DNA of 64,000 bases from Povalibacter uvarum (GTDB taxonomy: Bacteria > Pseudomonadota > Gammaproteobacteria > Steroidobacterales > Steroidobacteraceae), in assembly GCF_014202975.1 (NCBI RefSeq), contig NZ_JACHHZ010000001.1:186001-250000 (forward strand), read 5' to 3'. The translations under genes were made by a program, and so were the position numbers. How positions within the stretch are numbered: position 1 is the first letter of the stretch; every line of letters starts with the position of its first letter. The notes beneath the pieces are model-generated. The model did not search any database and was not told where the DNA came from. It saw only the letters and a list, made by a program, of their open reading frames with translations. Positions 42,344-51,750 of this stretch are shown here, piece after piece.

Positions 42344-45031
42344 ATGACGAGCCATTGCTTCATCTGCTACTCGCGCAAAGACGGCGATACCGCTGAAGCT
42401 ATCGCAGTGGCGTTGCGTGGCCTGAGCCATTCCGTGGAAATCGACGTCGATGGCATCCGCGGTGGTGAAGACTGGCGGCGGAAGCTGAAGTCGATCATCA
42501 ACAACGCGGACAACATTGTTTTCCTGGTCAGTCCCGATTCTCTGATATCCACATACTGTCGCTGGGAGCTGGATTATTCCAACACGCTCAGCAAGCGTCT
42601 GATCCCTGTCCTGCTGCGAACGGCACCAGGGGTCGAGATTCCGGAGTCGGTGGGCGCATTCCAATGGTTGGACGGCAAGGGTGTCGCGCCAGGGGAGCTG
42701 GCGCGTCAGATTTCTGTGGCGCTTCAGGAGGATCAGACCTGGGCCGAGTTCCATACCCAGCTACTGTTGCGAGCCATTGCATGGAAGGACGACAAATCGG
42801 CAATACTCCGCGGAAGGGAGCTGACCCATGCCGAGAAGATGGCATTGCAGTATCAAGGTCGGCGCCCTGAACTCACGGAGGCGCAATCCGCGCTTCTGAT
42901 CGCAAGCCGCAGCGCTGCGCGCCGGCGCTTCTTGATCGGCCTCAGCGCAACCGCGGCAATCTCAGTGATCATCGGCATAGGCGTCACTACCTGGTTGGCC
43001 CGCCAGCAGGAGTCGGCGCGTCGTCTGGTCGAGCAGACTGGCACTTACTTGCGAGGCGGTGACGTTCCGGGTGCCGTTGCGACTGTCACGCCGCTGGCAT
43101 CTCGCGAAGCGTTGCAACGACTGGCGCGTTCCCGAGCCACCACGTCATGGCCACAAACCGCGGACAATCTGTTGCGCTTCTGGTCGGATCGACTGATGCC
43201 GCTGCCCGAGGTCTCACGCGCCGCTGCGTCACCGTCGCTCGTTTTTCTGAACGATCGGCCCGCCATCAAACTGCAGTCGGGTGCGCTGCAGCCGCTGACG
43301 CCGAAGGGGTACTACTCCGTTCACTTCGCTCCGACGCTGAATGCAACAGTAGTGGCGGATGCGGCTGGAGTGAGCCTGCACAAGGTGGGCTCGCACGATC
43401 CGCTCGTATCGTTGACCATAGACGAGCGCTCCCACGTTCTCGGTACATATGACGTGGCCAAGCCTGCACTCGCGGCAGTGGTCGCGGAACGGCGCGTCGT
43501 GAACAACGACGAAGACGAACCTCAAAGTGTTTTCACTTATGTGTACGTTGCATTTCCCGTGGAGTCGTCGCGAACGCCTGTCTGCGTCGACAAGCGCTAC
43601 GGAGCTGATCCAGCGCGTTGTGCCGAAGGCAGAATGGCTGTAGCCAACGGCTTCGCGCTCGCGGAGCTACAACTAGAGGAGAACCACCGGCTCGTCAGTC
43701 TCGCGACCGATGATCGTGACCTCTACGTTCACAGCAAGTTGGACTGTTCGTTCGAGGACGAATGCGGGGGTGGTTACAGCGATACCGTGATGGTCAGTGT
43801 CGACTCCGAAGGGTTGACGATCAGTCAGAGCTCGGCCGAATCCTCGGGTCGCAACGTTGAGCGCACGATCGCTCCGCAAGAGAGACTGATGGAATTGCGC
43901 TTCCCCGATCTGCGGCGCGAGAAAGATCTGTGGAGCCTTGCGCCCGTCCCTCCTGAACCACCATGGCAAGCGCCGGTAATTGCTGATCGCGATTTTTCGC
44001 GTATCGCTGCCGCTGACGGGGATTCATACTCGGACTGGCTCATCATGGTTGAGGACAAGATCGAGCTGTCCGAAGGCGGGATCGTGTGGTCCTTTGCTCC
44101 TGGCGGCAACTCGTGGTCGCGACTCATCCATTGCCGATTCGACCGGGCCAGAGTGATCGAGGAATGCAAGGACATGTCTCTCGGGGCAATCAGCTCCGAG
44201 ACCGAAGAGTCCGGCGACAATCGATTCGTGGCGCAGCGTAATTGCGAGAGCAGATATCCCTCCCTTCAGCTGCTGAACATGACGGCGTTTACCGAGGAGA
44301 AGATTCCGGTGCCTCCGGGGCTGGTGCTGGCGCTGGCCTTCAATCGTGCTTCAACCCTGCTCACCGCACTGACTGATCAGCACGAACTATGGACATACCA
44401 GCTGGCGCAGCCGCAGGGAGCACGACTGGCCAATGTCGTCGCTCTTCCGGGCGCTGCGCTCGCGACGGACGAGGATGCTTGCGAGCGCGGGCAGACGTTA
44501 GTCTTCGTCGACGACCGCCACGTCATCGGAACCGAAGCGGCGAACATGTTTGCCGTCGATGTGGAAGGGCAGAGCATTGGCTGGGTCTCCACGCTGCCCG
44601 AGATGAAGACAAAGATCGACAATGTCCAGCCGAATCTGTGGACAGCGCCTGCCGGCAGCTACTTCGCGGTCACGCAAGGGATGATGATTCAGCTCTTTGA
44701 CAGCGGCACTGGGTTAGCGCTCACCGAGGCATTCGAGCCCGCATCGCTTCTCGGAGAGGCTCTCGATGCGCGGAGGGACTGGATCAGTTCTGCACAGATA
44801 GCGGCCGATGGTTCGGTCGCCGTACGCTGCAGTCCATACGGCAACGCGTGCGCGAGTAACATGTTCGTGCGCAGGCCTCCCAAAGAGCATTCTCCCGACT
44901 GCACGAGTGTCGAGATGCTCACCGGGCGCAGCATTGCGCAAAGGCGCGTTAGCGAAGGTGAGCTGCTCCTCCAGCTTGGAGCAGCGACGAAACCTGGTTG
45001 CACAGAGCCGGCGATGCTTCAGTCCAAGTGA
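42344..45031 (+). CDS. TIR-TM-beta-propeller-like protein
   Basis: 895 residues. TIR domain 1-105 ('HCFICYSRKDGDTAEAIAVALRG', 'IVFLVSPDSLISTYCRWELDYS' with candidate catalytic E75, 'RLIPVLL'); a helical linker; one TM helix about 195-215 ('LIGLSATAAISVIIGIGVTTW'); then about 650 residues that are mostly beta-strands and loops with scattered cysteines, compatible with a large propeller, on the far side of the membrane. The repeat units are too diverged to number. It is transcribed divergently from the hydrolase-protease pair across 228 bp, and converges with the exported SLOG-like gene. Architecture suggests an outside-to-inside sensor with a TIR output (inference). Confidence 0.75.
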   Translation: MTSHCFICYSRKDGDTAEAIAVALRGLSHSVEIDVDGIRGGEDWRRKLKSIINNADNIVFLVSPDSLISTYCRWELDYSNTLSKRLIPVLLRTAPGVEIPESVGAFQWLDGKGVAPGELARQISVALQEDQTWAEFHTQLLLRAIAWKDDKSAILRGRELTHAEKMALQYQGRRPELTEAQSALLIASRSAARRRFLIGLSATAAISVIIGIGVTTWLARQQESARRLVEQTGTYLRGGDVPGAVATVTPLASREALQRLARSRATTSWPQTADNLLRFWSDRLMPLPEVSRAAASPSLVFLNDRPAIKLQSGALQPLTPKGYYSVHFAPTLNATVVADAAGVSLHKVGSHDPLVSLTIDERSHVLGTYDVAKPALAAVVAERRVVNNDEDEPQSVFTYVYVAFPVESSRTPVCVDKRYGADPARCAEGRMAVANGFALAELQLEENHRLVSLATDDRDLYVHSKLDCSFEDECGGGYSDTVMVSVDSEGLTISQSSAESSGRNVERTIAPQERLMELRFPDLRREKDLWSLAPVPPEPPWQAPVIADRDFSRIAAADGDSYSDWLIMVEDKIELSEGGIVWSFAPGGNSWSRLIHCRFDRARVIEECKDMSLGAISSETEESGDNRFVAQRNCESRYPSLQLLNMTAFTEEKIPVPPGLVLALAFNRASTLLTALTDQHELWTYQLAQPQGARLANVVALPGAALATDEDACERGQTLVFVDDRHVIGTEAANMFAVDVEGQSIGWVSTLPEMKTKIDNVQPNLWTAPAGSYFAVTQGMMIQLFDSGTGLALTEAFEPASLLGEALDARRDWISSAQIAADGSVAVRCSPYGNACASNMFVRRPPKEHSPDCTSVEMLTGRSIAQRRVSEGELLLQLGAATKPGCTEPAMLQSK

Positions 45032-45075
45032 TTGGAATCACGCCCGCTTGATGATCTCGAGTGCGATCGGGCAGA

Positions 45076-45738
45076 CTATTTCTGGTTGTCCGCCCACATC
45101 GCTTCGCTCGCGCTGCCCTGGAAATTAACAGGCTTATCACCCTTTGCCTTCTTGCGCGCTTTCTCGTGGTTCATGTCAGCAGGGATGAAAGTCACGGGCT
45201 TTCCACGCTTTCGCGCCTCGACAAGCTCATCGCGCGCTATGTCACCACCGCCGATTGCAATCAGCTCGTCGCTGACTGCCAGCATCGCTTCCGACGTTGG
45301 TGACAGCTTGCCATTCTTGTCATAGCCACCCCACGTCTCGTCAGGGACATAGAAGACGTAGTCCACGCATGGCGACAGCGCAACCTCTCCCTTGGCGATG
45401 GAGGAGACGATGCCGGACGTCCGGAGTCCGCGCGCTTTTGCCCTTTCGTACACTGCGCCGATACCTTCCGCGGTTGCACCGATGTTGACTATGGTCTTGT
45501 CGGGACTGAGCCGCTGGAGAATTCGATCAGCCTGGGCGAGCATTTCGCTGTTGTTCTCGTAGCCAGCTCCCGAATAACCGAGAAACGTCACCACCTGCCA
45601 TTCTTTCGACGAAAAGAACCGGCGGACTTCTGCGGGACTCGCGCTCTGTTCGATCATGGGGGGTGCCTCGCACGGAGCGGCTAGTACCGGAGAAATGCAG
45701 ATCGCCTGAACTGTGGCGACGATGACTTTAATCGACAT
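45076..45738 (-). CDS. Exported SLOG/LOG-like Rossmann protein
   Basis: A 220-residue product with a signal peptide (MSIKVIVATV..., cleavage near VLAAP). The rest has a Rossmann-like alternation: 'WQVVTFLGYSGAGYEN', 'KTIVNIGATAEGIGAVYERAKARGL', 'DYVFYVP', and 'DELIAIGGGDIARDELVEARKRGKPVTFIP', in which IGGG...RDEL resembles the GGxGTxxE loop of LOG/SLOG proteins. ATG 45738 is chosen (GAGG upstream) although the frame is open to 46188; the extension runs into the divergent gene. SLOG domains bind nucleotide-derived signals in several immune systems, but those are cytoplasmic; export is unusual. Family call is tentative. Confidence 0.6.
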   Translation of the reverse strand: MSIKVIVATVQAICISPVLAAPCEAPPMIEQSASPAEVRRFFSSKEWQVVTFLGYSGAGYENNSEMLAQADRILQRLSPDKTIVNIGATAEGIGAVYERAKARGLRTSGIVSSIAKGEVALSPCVDYVFYVPDETWGGYDKNGKLSPTSEAMLAVSDELIAIGGGDIARDELVEARKRGKPVTFIPADMNHEKARKKAKGDKPVNFQGSASEAMWADNQK

Positions 45739-45969
45739 GCTCGATTCCCTCGAGGTTGGTTGGTCAATTCTCAGGTCCGCCTGGGGGTTCCTCGGCGTTT
45801 GGCCACCTGCGCGCCTTGCCCTTTGATACCTTGCAATAAATGAAGCCGGGAGGATACTCCGGAGCGAGTTCAAGCGTGCTGGCCGCAATGCACTGCAAGA
45901 CCGGAGATTGCTGTTTGCTTCAAGGATGCGCTGTGTGCCGGCATTGATGTCGAAACGTCGGAGTGAGTC

Positions 45970-48900
45970 GTGAACGAAGTGACTTCCGGGCGTTTGCGTG
46001 TCTTCGTGGGATCGACAATGGAGGAACTGCGGGACCTGCGCGCGGTGCTCGAGAGTCGTCTCAGTGTGCGCGGCGTCAATGCCTGGTTGTATGAAACGAG
46101 CGCGAGGCCTGTTCCCGAAGCCACGCGTTATCACTCCCTCGAGGAAGTAGCGGCCTCGGACGTGTTCGTCGGCGTCTTCTGGAAACAATTCGGCGAAGTG
46201 ACCTCGGAGGAGTATCGCTTCGCAAGGAAGAACGGAAAACCCTGTTTCGTCTACATTCGGGGCCGTTCGATCGAACGGGAGCCGGCGCTATCGGATTTCC
46301 TCGGCCGGGAAGTTACGCATCTTTCAGAAGGCGTCGGATATCACTACTTTGAGCACGCGGTCGAGTTCGCGGAGCGTGTCGCTGACGATATTCTGGCATG
46401 GCTGGTGAAGTCGTACCGAGAGCTCACCGCGCAGATCAACGAGCATCAGAACTCACGCTTCGAAGAGCATCGCCTGCGTACGCGGGCAAGCCTGCTCCAG
46501 GCATCCACGACGACAGCCCTGCCCGAGGGCCAGCCGGTCGATAATCTCGTACGCCAGATGAACTCCTGGTTTCAGACCCTCGGCTATCGCCACGAGGCAT
46601 ACGAAGCGCGAGTGGACGATTCCATCGAGCAGATTCTCAATGTTCCCAATCGTCGCGGGTATGACCGAATTGTCGTACGCGCCGTGGAAGGAGAAGCCCT
46701 GCTTTCGGATCTCGAGAAGCTGCAAGGCACAGTCGAACAGGAGCACTGCGATGAGGGCTGGCTCGTGGCTCATCGTCGCATCAGTCAAGCTGTTCGCGAT
46801 CAAGCTGGAAAGGGGCGCTACAAATCGATTCTCTGTTACACGTTCGACGAATTGCTGGATGAGAGCGCCGACTTCACAGGCTACTTGAACTGGCTGGAGA
46901 TGGAGATCAAGCGCCTTGGTATCGAGCACGAGTACGAGACCTTGGCATGCAGGAAAGAAGAAATGGACCCGGTCAGCGGCAAGACCGCAACGAGTCGTTA
47001 CGCGGAGTCGAATCGTGGGATTGACGGCTACATCGATCGCTGGCTCGATGATCCTTCCAAAGAGCACATTTCGGTTCTCGGCGAATTTGGCACCGGAAAG
47101 ACCTGGTTCTGCCTGCACTATGCAGCCGGTGCTCTTGCCCGGTACAGGGAGGCCAAGGAGCGCGGCACGCAGCGACCGCGACTGCCGCTGGTCATCCCGC
47201 TCAGGGATTACGCGAAAGCTGTAAGCGTCGAATCTCTGCTGTCCGAGTTCTTCTTCCGGAAGTTTGAAATTCCGCTACCGGGATACTCGGCATTCGAGGC
47301 TTTGAATCGAATGGGCAAGTTGCTTCTGATCTTCGACGGGTTCGACGAAATGGCTGCTCGTGTGGACCGCCAGAAAATGATCGACAACTTCTGGGAGCTC
47401 GCGCGAGTCGTGGTGCCGGGCGGAAAGGCAGTGCTCACCTGCCGAACCGAGCATTTTCCAGAGGCAATGGCGGGTCGCGAGCTGCTGGGAGCTGAGCTCC
47501 CCGGCTCGACCACGAACCTGGTCGTCGAGCCGCCGCAGTTCGAAGTCGTCGAACTGGAGACTTTCAGCGATGAGCAGATACGGCGGGTGCTTCGTCGCCG
47601 GGCCAATGAGCCGACGGTGAATCGGATCATGAGTAACCCTCATCTCCGCGACCTCGCTCGCCGCCCGGTGATGACAAGCTTTGTGATCGATGCGCTTCCC
47701 GACGTCGACGCCGGCAAGCCCATAGATCTTTCCCGCATCTATCTGTACGCGGTGCAGAGGAAGATGAACCGGGATATTCGCGCGGAGCGGACATTTACAT
47801 CGCTGGCGGACAAGCTGTACTTCCTGTGCGAAGTGTCCGTCGAGATGCTGCGCACTCACGCGATGGCGCTGAACTATCGCAGTTTCCCTGACCGCATTCG
47901 GCAGTTGTTCGGCGGGGCAGCGCTCGAGCAGAAGGACCTCGATCACTGGCACTACGACATGATGGGTCAGACCATGATGATTCGAAATGCCGATGGCGAC
48001 TATGCGCCCGCGCATCGTTCCTTGGTGGAGTTCTTTGCAAGTTACCAGTACGCCGCTGAGCTTGGCGGCCTGGCCGATGACTTCCTGGAGCTCTGCAGGA
48101 GCCAGAGCAATATCGACAATCGCCTGGCTCCGCGGGACTACACATGGTCGAAGTACTTCCAGCGCGAGCGGGACTCTGCTGGACGCCCAGTTCAGATTGC
48201 TCCTTTGCGTCGATTCCTGCCGGAGCCGGCTGAAGAGAACGCCATGAGTATCGGCGCTGCACCGATTGGCTCGGCAATGGCAGAGCTTCTGGAAAACATA
48301 GTGGACCGTGCTGCCCTGGTGGACGTGATCGCGCGGACCGCGACGATTCAAGTGCCCCTTTTCCTGGGCGGCAATGCCGCCACGGTTGCCAACAGAATCA
48401 GCAGGGATTGGAGTGGGTTCACGCTTCTCGGTGGCAGTCTCCGTGGAGGCAACATGGACAATGCCAATCTGTGCAACGCGAAACTGACCGGCAGCGATCT
48501 GCGTGATTGTTCGATACGCGCTGCCCGCTTGGACGGCGCAGACCTTTCTGGTTGCGATCTTCGGGGAGCGCAATTGTGGCATTGCTCCGCCGAGGCAGCC
48601 TCATTCCACGATTGCGTGGTTGATTCAAACCGCGTGCTTGTGTTCGTCGGCAAGCGCGCGGAGTTGATGGTTCGGGGATCCACACTGCTTGATGCCGCTT
48701 TCCGCTTGCACACTCATGTTGGCTATCAGTGCGCCGGAGGGACGATCGACGGTGTCGAAGCCCCCCTCGACCAGCAATTGCATCACGGCTGCCAGGTGTG
48801 GATTCGCAAGTCTGCCCAGGGAGACGTTCTTGATCCCGCGTGGATGAACTTCGCGGTCACGACCACGGCGCGTGCTGGAATCAATCGATACTTCGCGCAC

Positions 48901-49371
48901 CTCGATGACCGTGTCGAGCGGGCAATGGAAAGTATGTTGAGCGGCATGACGCTCTCTGCGCGCGTACGTGAGGAGATCATCCAGTTCGGCCCGCTTCGAG
49001 CCGCGCTGAAGTCCCGAATGTTTCCGAATCCCCGGACCGAGCCGGGCAAAGCCGAGTCGTTGCTCGCGAGTCCAGCAGGTCTGGCCGCGGCAGAACGACG
49101 TGGTGTCGCGCTGCTCGATCGATTCGAGGCCCTGCGCCTCGCCCTCGTGGAGGCGGGCGTAACGACTTCGCCACCGCGGACATCCGTTCGGCTCGCGAAC
49201 ATTTTTCACTATGCCCGGTTCCTTTCCAGCACGGGCTACGAAACAGGTGCTGCGACCGTCGACGCTGTCCTGGATGACACTCTCAGTGCGACCGCCGCTG
49301 CCCAGGGGTTACTGCGCTGTCGCGAGGAAGGTGGCTTGGCCGCCTGGATGAGTGGTCGTAATGAGAGTTGA
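45970..49371 (+). CDS. DUF4062-NACHT NTPase with C-terminal pentapeptide repeats
   Basis: 1133 residues. DUF4062 domain 9-110 ('LRVFVGSTMEELRDLRAVLESRL', 'DVFVGVFWKQFG'); a middle domain about 190-330 ('WFQTLGYRHEAYEARVDD...EEGWLVAHRRIS' variant, 'TFDELLDESADFTGYLNWLE') of a kind often found before NACHT modules and possibly nuclease-like; NACHT ATPase with Walker A GEFGTGKT (371-378) and Walker B LLLIFDGFDE (451-460); winged-helix and helical region to about 800; pentapeptide repeats about 813-880 ('LRGGNMDNANLCNAKLTGSD'); unassigned C-terminal 250 residues. Start is GTG 45970. It resembles bacterial NLR-type immune NTPases. The next gene begins 3 bp after its stop. Confidence 0.82.
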   Translation: MNEVTSGRLRVFVGSTMEELRDLRAVLESRLSVRGVNAWLYETSARPVPEATRYHSLEEVAASDVFVGVFWKQFGEVTSEEYRFARKNGKPCFVYIRGRSIEREPALSDFLGREVTHLSEGVGYHYFEHAVEFAERVADDILAWLVKSYRELTAQINEHQNSRFEEHRLRTRASLLQASTTTALPEGQPVDNLVRQMNSWFQTLGYRHEAYEARVDDSIEQILNVPNRRGYDRIVVRAVEGEALLSDLEKLQGTVEQEHCDEGWLVAHRRISQAVRDQAGKGRYKSILCYTFDELLDESADFTGYLNWLEMEIKRLGIEHEYETLACRKEEMDPVSGKTATSRYAESNRGIDGYIDRWLDDPSKEHISVLGEFGTGKTWFCLHYAAGALARYREAKERGTQRPRLPLVIPLRDYAKAVSVESLLSEFFFRKFEIPLPGYSAFEALNRMGKLLLIFDGFDEMAARVDRQKMIDNFWELARVVVPGGKAVLTCRTEHFPEAMAGRELLGAELPGSTTNLVVEPPQFEVVELETFSDEQIRRVLRRRANEPTVNRIMSNPHLRDLARRPVMTSFVIDALPDVDAGKPIDLSRIYLYAVQRKMNRDIRAERTFTSLADKLYFLCEVSVEMLRTHAMALNYRSFPDRIRQLFGGAALEQKDLDHWHYDMMGQTMMIRNADGDYAPAHRSLVEFFASYQYAAELGGLADDFLELCRSQSNIDNRLAPRDYTWSKYFQRERDSAGRPVQIAPLRRFLPEPAEENAMSIGAAPIGSAMAELLENIVDRAALVDVIARTATIQVPLFLGGNAATVANRISRDWSGFTLLGGSLRGGNMDNANLCNAKLTGSDLRDCSIRAARLDGADLSGCDLRGAQLWHCSAEAASFHDCVVDSNRVLVFVGKRAELMVRGSTLLDAAFRLHTHVGYQCAGGTIDGVEAPLDQQLHHGCQVWIRKSAQGDVLDPAWMNFAVTTTARAGINRYFAHLDDRVERAMESMLSGMTLSARVREEIIQFGPLRAALKSRMFPNPRTEPGKAESLLASPAGLAAAERRGVALLDRFEALRLALVEAGVTTSPPRTSVRLANIFHYARFLSSTGYETGAATVDAVLDDTLSATAAAQGLLRCREEGGLAAWMSGRNES

Positions 49372-49374
49372 GAG

Positions 49375-50649
49375 ATGCAGCGAGTGGCATCTCAAGAGCG
49401 AGTGCTTCGAGCAGCGTGGACTTTCATGAATGTCGAAGCTGACGGACGGAGTTCCGAAACTGCCAGTTCGCTACGCGGCGGATACGGCACGACAGCAAGA
49501 TTCCTGAGCTACCTCTCAGCGATTTGGTGCGGGTTCGTGCTCTGTGTGCTCGAAGTGCTGTGGATCGGCGTTTTCATCTACCTCGTCGTAACGTTTTTCC
49601 CCCTCGATGAGCTGCCTTCGCTTGCCGGCGCGCCAGTTGTCATGTGCGTTGGCGCTATCTGCAACTTCGCCCTCGGGATTGCATTCGGGCGGTTCCTGCT
49701 GCGTGCAATGCCACCACAGCCTTGGGATCGGACGAAAATCCATCAGCTCATTTTCGTCTGCGCTCTGCTTGTCGGCATTTTTTGTCTGGTATGGTGGTTC
49801 GCGGATGTCATCGTCACTGTTTTTTTATTTGCAGAAGATGTCTTTCCCCCAGCTATGGAGGATGCGGCAGTAGCCGTCAGCAGGCTATTCGCCATTCTCT
49901 GGGCAGTTGGGGCGGTCGGCCCGTTGATCCTCCGGCATCGCAGGCCTGGAGCGTTTCTGCATCGTCCTTTCGTATTGGTTCTCAGACGGTTCTCGACCTT
50001 CGCGGATCGAACGCTCGTGGCTCTGATATTGAGGCTGGCGAAGCCCGGTGTACCCGTCGTATTTCTGACGCCTACACGAAGCAGACCCAAAGACTGGAAT
50101 CCCTTTGTGGTTGGATTCGCTGGCCTGAAACTCCTGCATCCGTTGCGGAGTGTTCCAATGGTCCTTCGTGCACGAGATGACGACTGGCAGCATGTAGCCG
50201 ATGAGTTGATCCTCCGGGCGAAGATCATTCTGGTGGACGTCTCTGAGGGAAGCACGGCGCTTAGAACAGAAGCCGAGATGATTGAGAGGGGAGGGCGCTG
50301 GTCGGAGACGGTGTGTCTGAAGCACGCCCCATTCGTTGACGTAAGTGACCAGGATTCGTTTGGCGGTCTCAGCCGTGGGCGCTGCATCCCCTACTGGAAG
50401 AGCTGGACTGAAGCACTTCCAAGATTGGTCGTGTCCACTGCGATCATTCTCCTGGTAGCTCCCTTGCCAACGATGTTCTTGTTCTATTTCTGGAGGGCCG
50501 GTTGGGCGCCTCACACGGTGGTCTACATCATTCTGGTTCTGATCTCCTGCTCGATCCTCTGGAGCCCAGCGGTTAGCCGCGACGCCAGGACTGAGTTGAG
50601 GAGGATGCTTCAAGGGGAGTTCGCGGCACAGCCCGACGCGCGCAGTTGA
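49375..50649 (+). CDS. Multi-pass membrane protein with a cytosolic TIR-like/Rossmann segment
   Basis: 424 residues. Hydrophobic segments lie at about 44-75, 83-108, 124-155, 162-185, 350-375 and 380-400. The soluble part between helices 4 and 5 (about 190-330) includes 'PGVPVVFLTPTRSRPKDW' and 'DDDWQHVADELILRAKIILVDVSEGSTALRTEAEMI', a strand-helix-strand pattern with an acidic patch like TIR-related domains that accompany NACHT proteins. ATG 49375 lies 3 bp after the NACHT gene stop; an alternative ATG at 49426 exists. Tight coupling suggests it is the membrane effector or localiser of the NACHT protein. No named family recognised. Confidence 0.62.
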   Translation: MQRVASQERVLRAAWTFMNVEADGRSSETASSLRGGYGTTARFLSYLSAIWCGFVLCVLEVLWIGVFIYLVVTFFPLDELPSLAGAPVVMCVGAICNFALGIAFGRFLLRAMPPQPWDRTKIHQLIFVCALLVGIFCLVWWFADVIVTVFLFAEDVFPPAMEDAAVAVSRLFAILWAVGAVGPLILRHRRPGAFLHRPFVLVLRRFSTFADRTLVALILRLAKPGVPVVFLTPTRSRPKDWNPFVVGFAGLKLLHPLRSVPMVLRARDDDWQHVADELILRAKIILVDVSEGSTALRTEAEMIERGGRWSETVCLKHAPFVDVSDQDSFGGLSRGRCIPYWKSWTEALPRLVVSTAIILLVAPLPTMFLFYFWRAGWAPHTVVYIILVLISCSILWSPAVSRDARTELRRMLQGEFAAQPDARS

Positions 50650-50665
50650 GGGCCGCAGATAGAGA

Positions 50666-50742
<77 letters not shown>

Positions 50743-50781
50743 AAGCAGAAGAGAGTGGCGGATGGGGTCGAGGCGTCGGGA

Positions 50782-51750
50782 TCAGTAAGTACGCTCGACT
50801 GCGAAATCTGCCAGTTCGCGCAAGGCTTGCTTGTATTCCGAGTCCGGCAATACAGCGAGCGCTTCGATGGCGAGAGAGGCCTCCTGCCGCGCGAGGCGCG
50901 CAGTGTACGCAAGGCCCCCAGTCGATTCAATTGCAGTGGTGATTTGCGGCAGCGCTTCGGCGCTTCCATTTTCGATGCTCGTGCGGATCAGGGCGCGCTG
51001 CTCGTCGGTCCCGTGCTTCAACGCATATATAAGAGGGAGGGTGGGCTTGCCTTCGGCGAGGTCGTCGCCCAGGTTTTTGCCCAACGTGTCGCGATCGGCG
51101 CGGTAGTCGAGGGCATCGTCGACGAGCTGGAAGGCTGTGCCGAGATGGCGGCCGTACTTCGTCATCGCTTCTTCGATGTACGGCGGGCTGTTGGTGAGAA
51201 TCGCCGCGATCTGGGTGCCAGCTTCGAACAACTGCGCTGTTTTGCGGTAAATGACCTCGAAATAGCGCTCTTCGGTGCAATCCGGGTCGTGGGCGTTCAT
51301 GAGCTGGAGGACTTCACCCTCGGCGATGCGGTTCGTCGCCCGGGACATGACGTCCATGATCCGCATGCTGCCCAACGAGACCATCATTTCGAAGGAGCGC
51401 GAGTAGACATAATCGCCGACGAGCACGCTGGCTTCGTTCCCCCAGACCGCGTTCGCGGTGTCCTGGCCGCGGCGAAGGCTCGAGCCGTCGACCACGTCGT
51501 CGTGGAGCAGGGTGGCTGTATGGATGAACTCGATGATCGCCGCGGCTTCTGTATGTCGTTGATCTGTCGAGCCGCAGGCCTTGGCGGCGATCACCACGAC
51601 CAGCGGGCGAAGGCGCTTGCCGCCGCTACCGATGATGTATTCGGCGACTTGATTGACCAGGACGACGTCGCTGGCGAGGCGGTTTCGGATGACGCGATCG
51701 ACTTCTTGCAGATCGGCGGCGACCAGTTGTTTGGCTGACTCGAAGCTCAT
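50782..51750 (-). CDS. ispB: Octaprenyl-type polyprenyl diphosphate synthase
   Basis: The 322-residue enzyme has both aspartate-rich motifs of trans-prenyltransferases, 'LLHDDVVDGSSLRRG' and 'QLVDDALDY', plus 'GGKRLRPLVVV'. It makes the long prenyl tail of ubiquinone from IPP and FPP. Length matches E. coli IspB (323). ATG 51750 is used; a TTG three codons upstream (51759) is also possible. It is divergent from rplU-rpmA-obgE, the arrangement known from many Gammaproteobacteria, which supports the symbol. Confidence 0.93.
   Translation of the reverse strand: MSFESAKQLVAADLQEVDRVIRNRLASDVVLVNQVAEYIIGSGGKRLRPLVVVIAAKACGSTDQRHTEAAAIIEFIHTATLLHDDVVDGSSLRRGQDTANAVWGNEASVLVGDYVYSRSFEMMVSLGSMRIMDVMSRATNRIAEGEVLQLMNAHDPDCTEERYFEVIYRKTAQLFEAGTQIAAILTNSPPYIEEAMTKYGRHLGTAFQLVDDALDYRADRDTLGKNLGDDLAEGKPTLPLIYALKHGTDEQRALIRTSIENGSAEALPQITTAIESTGGLAYTARLARQEASLAIEALAVLPDSEYKQALRELADFAVERTY

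Noticed and set aside
36988..45738. Thoeris system (TIR plus SLOG/SIR2 effector)
   Set aside because: TIR proteins and a SLOG-like protein are close together, but the SLOG-like protein appears exported and no SIR2 or membrane-anchored ThsA-like protein is present.
29400..50649. CBASS or other cyclic-nucleotide system
   Set aside because: No nucleotidyltransferase (cGAS/DncV-like), SAVED, Cap2 or Cap3 gene was found among the eleven genes.
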